DNA from: Zygnema cylindricum | Taxonomy: Eukaryota; Streptophyta; Zygnematophyceae; Zygnematales; Zygnemataceae | Length of the DNA stretch: 35,015 nt | Assembly (NCBI GenBank): GCA_037447655.1 | Contig: JBBHKE010002838.1 | Span: 12,405 to 47,419 of the forward strand | Reading direction: 5' to 3' | Part shown: positions 18,660 through 29,317 of the stretch, piece after piece | Layout of the letters: every line of letters starts with the position of its first letter | How positions within the stretch are numbered: the first letter of the stretch is position 1 | Position numbers and translations under genes: made by a program | The notes under the pieces: model-generated | The model's input: the letters and a program-made list of their open reading frames with translations, nothing else | What the model was told of the DNA's origin: nothing | Databases searched by the model: none

Positions 18660-21600
18660 GTAGGTACTGGAGCCTTTCTCCCAAAAAAAAAAAAACTAAA
18701 GAAAATAACTATTAATTAGTAAGTAGAAAACCCTAAAAAACCTAAAGAATCTTAAAAGTAAAGAAGAAACCCTAAAAGTTTTTATTTCTTGAAAAGTTTG
18801 GAAAATTGAGAGGAATGGATGGAATTAGAGGGTTTTGGAAAGTTGAAAAAAAAAATAAAAAAAATCTTTAGACTTTCATTTCTTGTTTTTAATGGGAATT
18901 GAATGGAAAATCTGAATAATCTGAAAATGAATTTAATAAGAATGTAAAATGGATATTTGATGGAGAACTGACAGGAAATGTGATAAAAATTTACTGGAAA
19001 ATATAATAAAAATAAAAGGACATTATGGTTATAGTGTTGGGAACCCGACCGAAATGTGAATATAATTTGATATAATTTGATAATCTTGTATTATATTGTT
19101 CTATGTCTTACAATAATGTTATATTTTAGTCTCTTATATCTTGCAATTTTCTTATGTTATAATGTATTATATTTTGCTAGAAATCTTATATCATAATGTA
19201 CGATATCGTACGATAATTATTCGGGATATTGTTCTATATTGTACAATTCTCATACTATATAATGAACTATATTGTAAATTACAGTAGTCTTATACTATAA
19301 TTTACTATATCTTTCAATAAACTTATGTACTATGTCATAAAATACTCATACATCATAATGTACAATGTCATAAAATACTCATACATCATAATGTACTATG
19401 TCATAAAATACTCATACATCATAATGTACTATGTCATACAATACTCATACATCATAATGTACTATGTCATACAATACTCATACATCATAATGCACTATAT
19501 TATACAATAATTAACGATTAGAAGGCACCAATTTTAGCGTTTTTTTGGTATGCAATATTGGTGCTATTCTCAGTACTACCTTTAAGGCTAAAGGTATGTT
19601 ACAGCTTGAACTTTGAACTTTTTTTCCACACGGCTTACGCGCAGAACGAGTTCTTAATGCTTATTTTTGTCTTTAGCTTTTTTTTTAAAAGGTTTTTGGG
19701 GTATGTCAGGGCGTTTAAGAGTATATTAGGGCATTTTAGGTGTATTTTAGGGTATTTTAGGGTTATTTTCAAGGCGTCTGGTCTGTTAGTAATAACCATA
19801 TGCATTTCTATTATATTTAAATGTTTTGCAAGACCAAGAAAAATAGGTTTCTTACTGTATAATCGCAATATCATATGATTCTTGAATTTAAAATTGTATT
19901 GACGAGTGTTGTATATCGAGTAGGATTTGCCGATAATCGACGGATGCTTTTTGTTTCTGTTATTAAAGGTTTTCATACTAAGTCCCGGTACGTTAATCAG
20001 TTGATTATCACCAGTTATGGCGATATTGATGAATAAAAGTTGTTAAATATCGAATTTTCAAGATGTTACAGTATACTGATATGGACTGATATAGTGGTCT
20101 TTCGATATTCTTATATCTAAAGGGGGGGAGAGAGGGGGGGAGAGGGGGGGAGAGAGAATGTAATGATATACTGGTATACTGAGATTAGGATATACTGATT
20201 TGCAATATATCGGCTTTGAATTCATTCGTTATACAACACTGATATCAATTTTACTACGGGGACCTCTACCGATACGCAAAACGGGAAAGTGTCGGTTCCG
20301 GTTCAATACACGACGTTAGTAATTTAAACTAATGTTATTGAATAAAGAGGAAAATGTTCAAATGCGTAAATAAGGTTACATTTTTTTTGCAGGACCAAAC
20401 ACCATTTCAGAGAAGAGCTCCGATTCGGAAAGCCGCCCAAATCACAAATTCCGAATTATCAAATACCAATTTATTACTGCCCGAAAACAATGGAGACCAA
20501 ACGAGTCTTACAAATAACAAAAATAACGACTTTTCCGGTGACCAAAACGTATGGAAATTCCCGCTTTCGGAGCCGAAATCCGGGATGACGTGCGAAGCTT
20601 GGTTGGAGGAAGAAGACAAAATTCCGTATACAAGAGATTTTAATTCGAGACCTGTTAGTGTTTCCGGAGGAGAAGTGAAAACTTGGGAGTGTGACGTGGG
20701 ATGTCAATGGGGTTTTGGAGGACAAGTGGACGGACACATGTCTGGAGGTGGAGACGGAGTTAACATTTTACGGTCCATGGAACCTCGGGCGTATTATTCT
20801 GTTAACGACGTGAATAATGCCAAAAAGAATGGATTCCAGGTGGGTCTCTCCGTCTCCTTGCCGTTTTCCGTCTCGTTTTCTCTCTCCTTTTCCTTTTTTC
20901 TTTTTCCTTTTTTCCTTTTCCTTTTCCTTTTTGTTTTAAAAGGTTTTACGGTCGATGGAAGCGTCCTATTCCGTTAATGATGTGAATAACGCCAAAAAAA
21001 GTGGATTCCAGGTGGTCTCTCCTTCTCCTTGTTGTTTTCCTTTCTCCTTTTTCTTCTTTCCTTTTCCTTTTCTTTTTAATTTTTTTTATGGTCGATGGAA
21101 CCTCGGTCGTTCTATTTCGTGAATGATGTGAATAACGCCAAAAAGAGTGGATTCCAGGTGGGCCTCTCATTCACCTTGTCATTTTCCTTCTTGTTTTTCT
21201 TCTCGTTTTTCTCCTCCCTATTTGCTTTTTTCCTTTTCCTTTACCTTTTCTCCCGTTTTTGTTTTTAAAATAATTTACGGTCCATGGAACGTCGGGCATA
21301 TTATTCCGTTAAACAATTTGAATAATGCCAAAAAGAGTGTACTCCAGGCTGGTTTTGGCTTCTCCTTCTCCTTTCCCTTTCCTTCTTTCCTTTTCTTCAT
21401 ACTCCTTATCCTCTTTTCATTTTGCCTTTTCCTGTTTTTTCCTTTTTTGCCTTTCTCTTTTCCTTTTAATACTTTTTTCCTTTTAATACTTTTTTCCTTT
21501 TCTCCTTTTCCTTTTTCTTTTGTACTTTTCCTTTATTCATTTTTATTTTTTCCCTCTCCTTGTTCCATTCCCTTTCTGCTTCTCCTTCTCCTTTTGCTTC

Positions 21601-24600
21601 TCCTTCTCCTTTTCCTTCTCCTACTCCTTCTCCTCTCCTTCTCCTTCTCCTTTCCTTCTCCTTCTCCTTCTCCTTCTTCCTCCTCCTTACGACTCCTTCT
21701 CCTTTTTTCCTTCTCCTTCTCCTTCTCCTTCCTTCTCCTTCTCCTTCTCCTTTCCTTCTCCTTCTCCTTCTCCTTCTCCTTCTCCTTCTCCTTCGTCTTC
21801 TCCTTCTTCTTCTTCTCCTTTTCCTTCCTCCTCCTCCTCCTTTCGTCTCCTTCTCCTTTTTTCCTTCTTCTTCTCCTTATACTTCTTCGCCATCTCCCTC
21901 TGCAATTATTTTTCCTTCTCCCTCCCCTTCCCCTTCTCCTTCCACTTCCTCTCCTCCTCCTCCTTGCTGTTGTTGTTGTCCGTCAATTAGAAATTACGGA
22001 GAATTTTTGGATATCAAATATGGAGTTTTTGAAAATGGATTTTAGAGGGGTTTTTGAAAAAAATGTTTTTTCTCGAAAAGATTTTTGATGGGGTTTTGTG
22101 TGTTTTAATAAATTGAAGATGGAGAGAGAGAGAGGGAGAGAGAGCGAGAGAGGGAGACAGAGAGAGAGAGGGGGGGAGAGAGAGAGGGAGACGGAGAGAG
22201 AGAGGGAGGTTGAAATGGAAAAATGAAAAATCATTTCGTGAACATTCAATATGCTTTTTGGTATTCCTAAAGAATCGATATCTCGCAGGCCCAGGAGGGG
22301 AGGGAGAGGGGAAAAGAAGCGATTGAGGTACGAGGGGAGAGAGAGGGAAGAGAGGGAGAGAGGGATGGAAAGGGGGAGGGGGAGAAGAGGTGAAAGGGAT
22401 TAAGGGCAAAAACAGAAAGGAAAGAGAAAAATAGATGACATGTGATATAAGAATTTATATTACTATAATATACTCTTGTTATTGCATGACTTATTAGAGT
22501 ATGTGGATTTTTTTTGTACAATGCGATACAAAAAAAAACACAAACAAATTTCTTGCATACATGTTATGTTTAAGAATATTTTCCAACGGTTTTTGAAATT
22601 TCTCTTGAACCTTGTTTGATTTCATACAAAAAAAAGGTTGTACATTTCGTACACTTCATACAAATATTACATTTCGTACACTTCATACAAATATTACATT
22701 TCGTACAATTCGTACGAACCGTCTATACAGAGAAAGGAATTTGTCCCACTTTGTTTCTTGAGTGTTTTTTCAAGCATTATTTGTTTGTTTATTTATTTAT
22801 TTTAAAATTGTAGGTGGTTAAGACAGTCTACCTCGATCCTGGATGTCTCGGTGCAATACTTTTCGTAAAATTTCATGCATCTCATACGAAACATTTTGTA
22901 CATTTTTTTGTCCATTTCTTGTATACACAGGAAAGTCTAACACTCTTTTCCTTGAGTTCCTTTTCAAGCTAATTTCTTTCTCTTTCTTTTTCGTTTTCTC
23001 TTTCCTTTTTCTTTTTTCTGTTTTTTTTTTCTCCTTTTTTTTGTTTTTTGTCCTTTTACAACATGAATATAGGTGGTAATGACCGTCCACTTAGATTCCG
23101 ATGTTCCGGTACAATATTTTTCGTGGGAAGAATACGATATAATGAAACCGTTAGGAGTAAAAAAAGCGTGGCCGGCTTTGGCAACCGCCTTTATTAGCAA
23201 TTGTAATGCGAATAATTTTCGCATTCAGGTAAATATACTCATAAATGTATGGTAAATATGTCATAAACATGTAAAAACTAGTTTGTGCGGAGTTCTTAGG
23301 ATTGTTTCCATACCATTTGGGAACTTTTTTAAGGACCAAGTTTTTTTTTTTTTTAAGGATCCATTTGATACTATGCTTTCAAAGGGCCAATTTTATACTA
23401 TGTTTTCTAAGGAATGATTGATTTGTTTTCTTAACATAACAACTTTATCTACTATATCCAGGACTTATTCAATATCCCTCTCAGTCTCACCCTCACTCTC
23501 ATCTTACCCTCACTCTCACTCACTCTGGTCACTCTCATTCTCGTTCTCACTCTCTCACTCTCTCACTCTCACTCAAACTATCGCTCCCTCTCTCTCACTC
23601 TCTCTCTCTCACTCTCATTCTCACACTCGCTCTCACCCTCACTCTCACGCTCACTCCTCTCTCTCTAAATGCTTATCTTTCATCTAATTCTTATTCTCAT
23701 CTCGGTCTTAATCTTAATCTTATTTCTGTTTTAATCTAATTTCTAAATCCCCTAAATTAAATTAAGTCATTCATCCTTCATCTCATCATCTCGCTTTATT
23801 CCATTCTCCATTGCTCATTCTCATCCTCATCATCATCTTTTTTTTTTTTTTTTTTTTTACTCCTTTCAACTCCTGGTCCTCCTGCTAATCATCCTCCTTC
23901 ATTTTCCCCCCTTGTTGGTTTTTTTCTTTTTTTTTTTCATTTTCGTTCCTTTTTTTTGTTTTCTTTTTTTTTGTTTTTGTTTCTTTTTTATTCATTTTTA
24001 TTTTCTTATCTCATTTTTTTTTTAATTTTCAGGCAGTAGAAAAATTGCAGTATACAATTGCGGTTGATTCCTACGGTCGATGTGCTTCTAATCGACCTCG
24101 ACAATCCGATAAGGTACAATTTTTTTTGTTTTTTTTGTTTTTTATAAGGTAAGAATTTTAGGGTTTTTGTTGTTTACAAGCTAAGAAAATTGTTGTTTAT
24201 AAGGCGAGAACTTTGTTGTTTATAAGGTATGAATTCGGTTGTTTATCTGGTAAGAATCTGGTTGTTTATGGGGTAAGGATTTTGTCATGTATAATATAAG
24301 TATTTGTTGTTGCTTAGTTAAGAGTTTTGTTATTTGTAAGGTAAGGATGTTAAATTTTGTGTTTATAAGGCAGGAATTTTGAATTTTGATGTTTATAAGG
24401 TAAAATTTCTGTCATAATGAGGTAAAATGTTGTTGTTTTTTCCCTTTTTGAAAGGATTTTACATCCTTAAGGTTGTATTAAAGGTGACATTCTTGGAGCT
24501 GTCCTAGTTCTGTCTTTTATGCTACATTTTAAAGTTTGACATATTTTTGAAGTCTTTTTGAAAGTTTTTGTAGATGTTACCAAGTACAATTTTTTTTTTA

Positions 24601-27600
24601 ATGTAGAGTTTTCTTCGATACTATTCTTCGATGTTGACTTTTGTCAAGTTAGAGAGTTAAGCCTTTTATATTAAGATTGGGCATCCTGTTTTTTGGGGCA
24701 CTAATTTTGCAAGGCATGTACAAAAGTTAGTGTGGATCGAAGTGGTTACAAGAAAGGAAAAATGTTAATTATAAGCATCCATTTGGACCCAATGTTTTTT
24801 CAAGTAGAGGAACTGGTGTTTTTTGCTAGTCTAGTGAAAGGATTCTTTTATTTTCCAACAATGGCGGGATGTGTAATACATTTTAATCAAGTATCATCGA
24901 CTGTAAATCGACTATGATCGACTGAAAACCGACTATAATGGACTAAAATCGATTATCATCGACTAAAATCAACTATCATCGACTGTAATTGACTATAATT
25001 AGCTAAATTCGACTACTAAAATCAACTAAAATCGACTATAATGAATGTCATCGGCTGTAGACTGGCATAATTTCCAATACTTTACCATAATCTATGATAA
25101 TCTTTGAATGGCTCTGTCCGTTGGTTATATTTTTTATATGGAAGTTTAGGGTGTTTCTTGCCTCTACCAGATTTAATGTAGAATCTAGGAGGTAGGACTA
25201 AGCAAAGAAAAAACCTCAAATTAACAAAAGACAAAACATGACTTAGGGTACTTTCGCATGTAACCGAAACTTTAGTCTTGTAACTTTGTTTTTAGCGAAG
25301 ATTTTCCGTACTACTTTCAGAGCATTCGTATGTAAAGAAATGAAATCGTTACTTTAGATTGTGACGGATGTAGACGTGGGTGTAATTTGTGACGGTTGTA
25401 GACGACTACAAAACTCGCGACAATTGATGACGTTTACAAAATAGCGACGGTTGTAGACGTCTAGCTACTTGTGACATTGTAGATGTTTAGGGTTTGTGAC
25501 ATTTTGACGTCACGCTCAAATTATGACGGCGTTGACGTCACAAATTCTAAAACTTTCCGCCATGGTTTCCCGATTTTGTTTTTTAGTTTTTTCTCACTCT
25601 ACTTGCTATCAAAATACGCCTAAAGATAGTCAAAAGAAATCATTTTTAGAGATCTTTCATTTGATACCATTATTGACGTTTTTCATTGTAAGAATTGTGA
25701 GATAGACGCGGTAGTGGGAGAGGGAAAAAGAGAGAGGCGCTTTCACGGACTTCGCTTTTGCAAAATGGCGTCCGTTGGTCGAGACCCCCTCCACGGCCCC
25801 TGTACAAAAAAAAGCTCACGGAAAAAGTCACACACAGGCTGGAAACGTGTAGTGGGTTTTTTTTTGGGTACTCCTCGCACAAAAATTGTCAAAAACTTCC
25901 GACACGTGCGACAGCATCTGCCTATTCGCTCGCCTCATGGAACTTTACATAAAATCACCTCTGATTTTATGTAAAGTTTGAACATGAGCTGGGAGGACGT
26001 GAAAGTGGGTCAAAATGCCCTAGACGACAAATTGCATCGCGCTAGACGACAAACTGCAGTACATATAAAGTTTCAAAGTAACGCAACTTGTACGGTGGTA
26101 ATTTCAATTTTTTGGTACGGCTGCAGATTTTCTCTTTTTTTTATAAGTTATGGAGGAAAACGACAGAAAATAACTGTAACTTTAGCACATGCGAAAGTAC
26201 CCTTAGTTTTGAACGTCGAAAACTTAAAGTTGTATTGAATCTGATGAGTTTTTCTAGTGTGAGGGAAATGATATAAACTGATGTTCCGGGAATGTTTTTT
26301 TTCTCCTTTTTTTTTCTTTCCCTTTTTTTTTGTTTTTCCCCTTTTTTTTGTTTTTAGTTGGCTACCATATCGAACTATAAATTTTGTCTCGCATTCGAAA
26401 ATTCTTGCGAGGATGATTATGTAACCGAAAAGTTTTGGCAAAGTTTGGTGGCGGGATGTATACCCGTTGTCGTGGGAGCTCCCAATATCGCAAATTTTGT
26501 TCCTGCAGAAAACTCGTATATTCACATCAAGGTAAAATTAATAATTTTTTATAGTCTTTAATAGTCTTTAAAGTCCATTATTTCTTTAAACTTCAGTTCC
26601 TAGAACGGATGTCCTGAATCCGACAGTTTGTAAAACAGGTTGCAGAAATGTATTTTTTATTTGCAAAGCTTAAATTCTGTAAAAACTTATGTCAGTTAAA
26701 TCTGCAAAAACTTTTCTAAGTCTGCGAAAAATCAAATCGGTCGAAAGTTAAATCTGCAAAAACTGAATCTGGAAAAACTTAAAACTGCAAACGTCACGTC
26801 TGCAAAAAACTTGAATTTGCAAAAATGTAAAACTGCGAAGGAAACTGAGTGAACATGAGTCTGGAACTTGAATCTTCCTCCCTCCCTCCCTCCCTCCCTC
26901 TCTCTTTCCTTCCTCCAGTCTCTGGAAGATGTGGATCGGGCAGCCCAAAAAATGCAACAAATCGACCAAAATCCGGAGGAATGGGAAAAAATGATGTCGT
27001 GGAAGAAAACGGGACCGACTGACGGTTTTAAAGCTCTTCTCGACTTATCCGCGGTTCATTCTTCTTGTCGATTATGTATTCATCTCGCGGACAAAATCAG
27101 GAACAAAGAGGAGGAGGAAAGACAAAGACCTTGCAGGTGAGTCATCTCAAAAAGGGAAAAGGGGAAAAAATTAAACCAGAAAAGTAAACCCTAAAATAAA
27201 CCCTAATATATATCCTAAAATATGCTTCAAAGGAAAAGCCTAAAAAAACGGTCTAAGAATATAAAAGTATGCGCTCGTCATTGTTTTCCGGGAAAGACGA
27301 AAACCTTTTGCAGCTGATCCTTTTCAGACAGGGAGAAAACAAAAAAAATCTAAAAAACTATGTCTTCAGAAAAACCTTAAAACAATCATCTAAGAAAACA
27401 CTTAAAGACCCTTTGAAGATGTGGAAATTTGCCCTTGTTGGGTTTTTCTGGGATAGGTCAGATCTGTGCTTTACAGAGTCACTGTGACAGCAGTCACGGT
27501 TAATACTATAGACGAAGGAAAAGCAGGGAAAAGGATATTTAGTCGGTCATTTTTTGGGGATTTTAGGGTTTTTCCAGTACATGATAATGGGAGAGGCTCT

Positions 27601-28445
27601 CTACCTAGACAACTGTTTGTCGTTTTTTTTTTTTTTTCCTTTTGCAAGTTTGATCTGGTGTCCACTCTATTTTGTGTAAGTTGTACTTGTAAAAGTTAAT
27701 ATGGTTTACACTAATGACGGTGAAAATTGTAGAGTAACTCTGAGGAAGTGGGGTCAGACTGGAAAAAAGCATTTTTGAGCACTAAATTTTTGTGAAGATA
27801 GGTTTCATGAGAAGGAAAAAAAAAAAAAACCTCGAAAAATTATCATCACTTTTAACAAAAGTTTCTGCCCACGATCAAGTGGAAAAAACAAAATTGCTTC
27901 AAACATCACCGGTTTAACTGTTGTCCACCCGACTTTATTAAAATCTTTTTTAGCCGTCACCAAATTTTACCGTGGATTGCTAATTCTGGCGTTCTCGGTT
28001 TTTCATTTTTTTTCTTTTCTTTTCTTTTCCTTTTTTTTCTTTTTTTTTTCTTTTTTTTTCCTTCTCTCTTTTTTTTTCCCCTTTTTTTTGGGGCAGGTGT
28101 ACGGATAGAAACTCTCAGATTACCTACCATCTCTATGTTCGAGAAAGAGGTCGATTTTACTATTCCTCCGTTTATTTCAAAAGTACTCGTTTCACTTTGG
28201 AGGCACTAAAATCCGCAATTGTGACTAAATTTAAAGCGAAAAATCACGTACCCATTTGGAGATCAAAAAGACCTGCGGTTCTAGTGAGTGAAAAAGATCT
28301 CGATTTGAATATTTTTGCAATTTATCCCTCGGGATCAACTCAACGGGAAGCTTTACATGGAAGCGCTTCGTTTAAAAACGATCAACAACTTAAAGAGTTT
28401 GTGGAAAACCATCCATGTGCAAATTTGGAGGTTATTTTTGTATGA
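18342..28445 (+). CDS. FUCTA: Core alpha-1,3-fucosyltransferase, plant type (GT10), complete 7-exon gene
   Basis: This Golgi type II membrane enzyme adds fucose alpha-1,3 to the innermost GlcNAc of N-glycans. Exons: 18342-18659, 20393-20839, 23073-23228, 24033-24113, 26358-26531, 26919-27136 and 28097-28445. Phases agree and give 580 residues ending at TGA. Seen: basic tail and signal anchor (about residues 15-35), poly-Gly stem (from 41), [17 protein letters not shown] (173-189), [16 protein letters not shown] (262-277), the GT10 signature [16 protein letters not shown] (344-359) followed by [11 protein letters not shown] (367-377), the plant-type CRLC motif (442-445), and [12 protein letters not shown] plus a C-terminal block ending NLEVIFV. 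These follow plant FUT11/FUT12 block by block. The catalytic half is intact. Exon 1 is assigned from its signal-anchor character and matching phase, not from homology, so the N-terminus is less sure. Confidence 0.93.
18660..20392 (+). other. FucT intron 1 with 33-bp minisatellite
   Basis: A 33-bp unit (starting TACTATGTCATAAAATACTC) is repeated five times almost perfectly at 19328-19492, with a partial sixth. Increasingly diverged relatives extend back to about 19080. AACCCTAA-like motifs occur near 18729 and 18766, and G-rich GA units at 20120-20155. No exon seen between 18660 and 20392. Confidence 0.8.
20771..21347 (+). repeat. Four tandem copies of the FucT exon 2 end with its splice donor
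   Basis: The real exon end (20771-20839, ending GGATTCCAG/GTGGG) is followed in intron 2 by copies at 20948-21011, 21089-21157 and 21277-21347. Donor spacings are 172, 146 and 190 bp. The first two intronic copies keep an open frame (ending [13 protein letters not shown]) and a CAG/GTG donor. The third has a one-base frameshift and a GC in place of GT. CT-rich spacers separate the copies. Confidence 0.95.
21350..22410 (+). repeat. (CCTTCT)n and GA-rich filler of FucT intron 2
   Basis: A long CT tract of CCTTCT/CTCCTT units fills 21360-21965, and GA tracts lie at 22118-22205 and 22290-22400. The 313-residue frame across it is Ser/Leu/Phe low complexity. Confidence 0.85.
22642..22716 (+). repeat. 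27-bp tandem repeat, about 2.8 copies
   Basis: ACATTTCGTACACTTCATAC plus AAATATT is repeated exactly at 22642-22668 and 22669-22695, then partly from 22696. It lies upstream of the exon 3 relic. Confidence 0.9.
22723..22868 (+). pseudogene. Decayed duplicate of the FucT exon 3 start with its acceptor
   Basis: 22814-22866 aligns with the real exon 3 start at 23073: GTGGTTAAGACAGTCTACCT against GTGGTAATGACCGTCCACTT, then CTCGGTGCAATACTTTTCGT against TTCCGGTACAATATTTTTCG. An intact TTGTAG acceptor precedes it. The flanking sequence (ACACTCTTTTCCTTGAG-like) is shared too, giving a tandem unit of about 250-260 bp. The copy's frame encodes a degraded version of the [11 protein letters not shown] block. 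Confidence 0.85.
23229..24032 (+). other. FucT intron 3
   Basis: The first 45 bp hold a short direct duplication starting at the donor (GGTAAATAT... at 23228 and about 23250). A CTCTCA/CTCACT tract spans 23475-23665 and poly-T tracts 23838-24030. No exon seen. Confidence 0.75.
24106..24435 (+). repeat. Donor-like 22-30 bp repeats at the start of FucT intron 4
   Basis: Exon 4 ends GATAAG/GTACAA. In the next 320 bp about twelve units of the form TTGTTTATAAGGTAAGAATT follow, each centred on an ATAAG/GTAAG-like core (for example near 24145, 24198, 24220, 24335, 24364 and 24394). Several have better donor consensus than the real one. Confidence 0.8.
24893..25045 (+). repeat. Short ATCGACTAAA-type repeats
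   Basis: About fourteen degenerate 10-12 bp units with core TCGACT, alternating GTAA, ATAA and AAAA tails. They sit shortly before the intron 4 transposon. Confidence 0.8.
25246..26202. mobile_element. 957-bp PIF/Harbinger-like non-autonomous element in FucT intron 4
   Basis: The termini are perfect 16-bp inverted repeats GGGTACTTTCGCATGT, flanked by TTA on both sides (25243-25245 and 26203-26205). Three-bp TTA/TAA duplications with GGG-type ends are typical of PIF/Harbinger. No transposase is seen. Inside are repeated GTGACGG-TTGTAGACG motifs, two TGACGTCA sites and a 17-bp perfect hairpin at 25941-25978. Confidence 0.8.
26695..26840 (+). repeat. CTGCAAAAACTT short repeats in FucT intron 5
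   Basis: Around eight degenerate units with cores CTGCAAAAACT, spaced mostly 16-17 bp, lie close to the exon 6 acceptor (CTCCAG at 26918). Confidence 0.75.
27113..27345 (+). repeat. FucT exon 6 end and donor, with a decayed intronic copy
   Basis: The exon end (GGAAAGACAAAGACCTTGCAG/GTGAGTC at 27117) resembles 27289-27330 (GGGAAAGACGAAAACC then TTTTGCAGCTGATCC). A shared downstream stretch of AAAGGGAAAAG type follows both. The copy's GT has become CT. Period about 175 bp. Confidence 0.6.
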
Positions 28446-28916
28446 AAAGTTATCGTATAAGTTTCTTAAGCTCTTTTTCCTTTATCCTATTTTTTCTTCC
28501 TTTTTTTTGGACATATGTACTTGTTTTGTACTTCTTTATATACTTATTTCAACCGATGTATCGGCGTTCCTTAAGTTTTTTCCCTTTGTTCTTGTACCGA
28601 TGTGGATTATCTTTTGTTTTTTTTTCGTTTTCTTACACCGATGCCGGTGAATTATATTGATATTATATCGGTTACTTGTTGTGGTTCTGTTTTTTCGATC
28701 GTCTTTTATTAAAATGTCTTATTTTTTCTTTTAGTCGAGACTTTCAATTTCCGGACGATTTCTTCAAATCTTCAAATTTTTTAGTACAGCCTGCAGTAAT
28801 TTGTGTGTCCACACTAATTTTCCATATCACAAAAAAAATAAAAATCAAGAAGCTTTTTTTTTTTGAGCTTTCTTTTGGTTTTTCCCTTTCTTTTTTTTTT
28901 TTTTTTTTTTTTTTTT

Positions 28917-28982
<66 letters not shown>

Positions 28983-29252
28983 TAAAAACCCTAAAAGTAG
29001 CAGGCAAAAATCCTAAGCAGGCAGAAAACACCTTTATTGACATATACAATTAATTTAGGATGGGCCATATTTTTTGTCCTTTCGGTTATACTATTAGTTT
29101 GTCTAGACTTGTTATGTTTTGCCGTCCATTCTTTTTTCGAAGATTAGAGGGCCGGAAAACTAAAGTTTTTCAAGGAGCGCCACTTTTGGACGGGAGTGAG
29201 GAAAGAGAGACAGCAATACAGTGAATCACAATTAGGGTTAAAAAATATATAA

Positions 29253-29317
<65 letters not shown>

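Noticed and set aside
19328-19510. Regular 33-bp repeats as a CRISPR array
   Set aside because: Units are contiguous with no unique spacers, and the setting is a eukaryotic intron.
20946-21157. Intronic exon 2 copies as mutually exclusive exons of FucT
   Set aside because: The second copy lacks an acceptor AG after its pyrimidine tract and the copies omit the first part of the exon, so relic junction duplicates are the simpler reading.
21147-22088. 313-residue plus-strand open frame, the longest in the window
   Set aside because: Almost all Ser, Leu, Phe and Pro from a CCTTCT tract inside FucT intron 2; other frames and the opposite strand are open too, as in any simple repeat.
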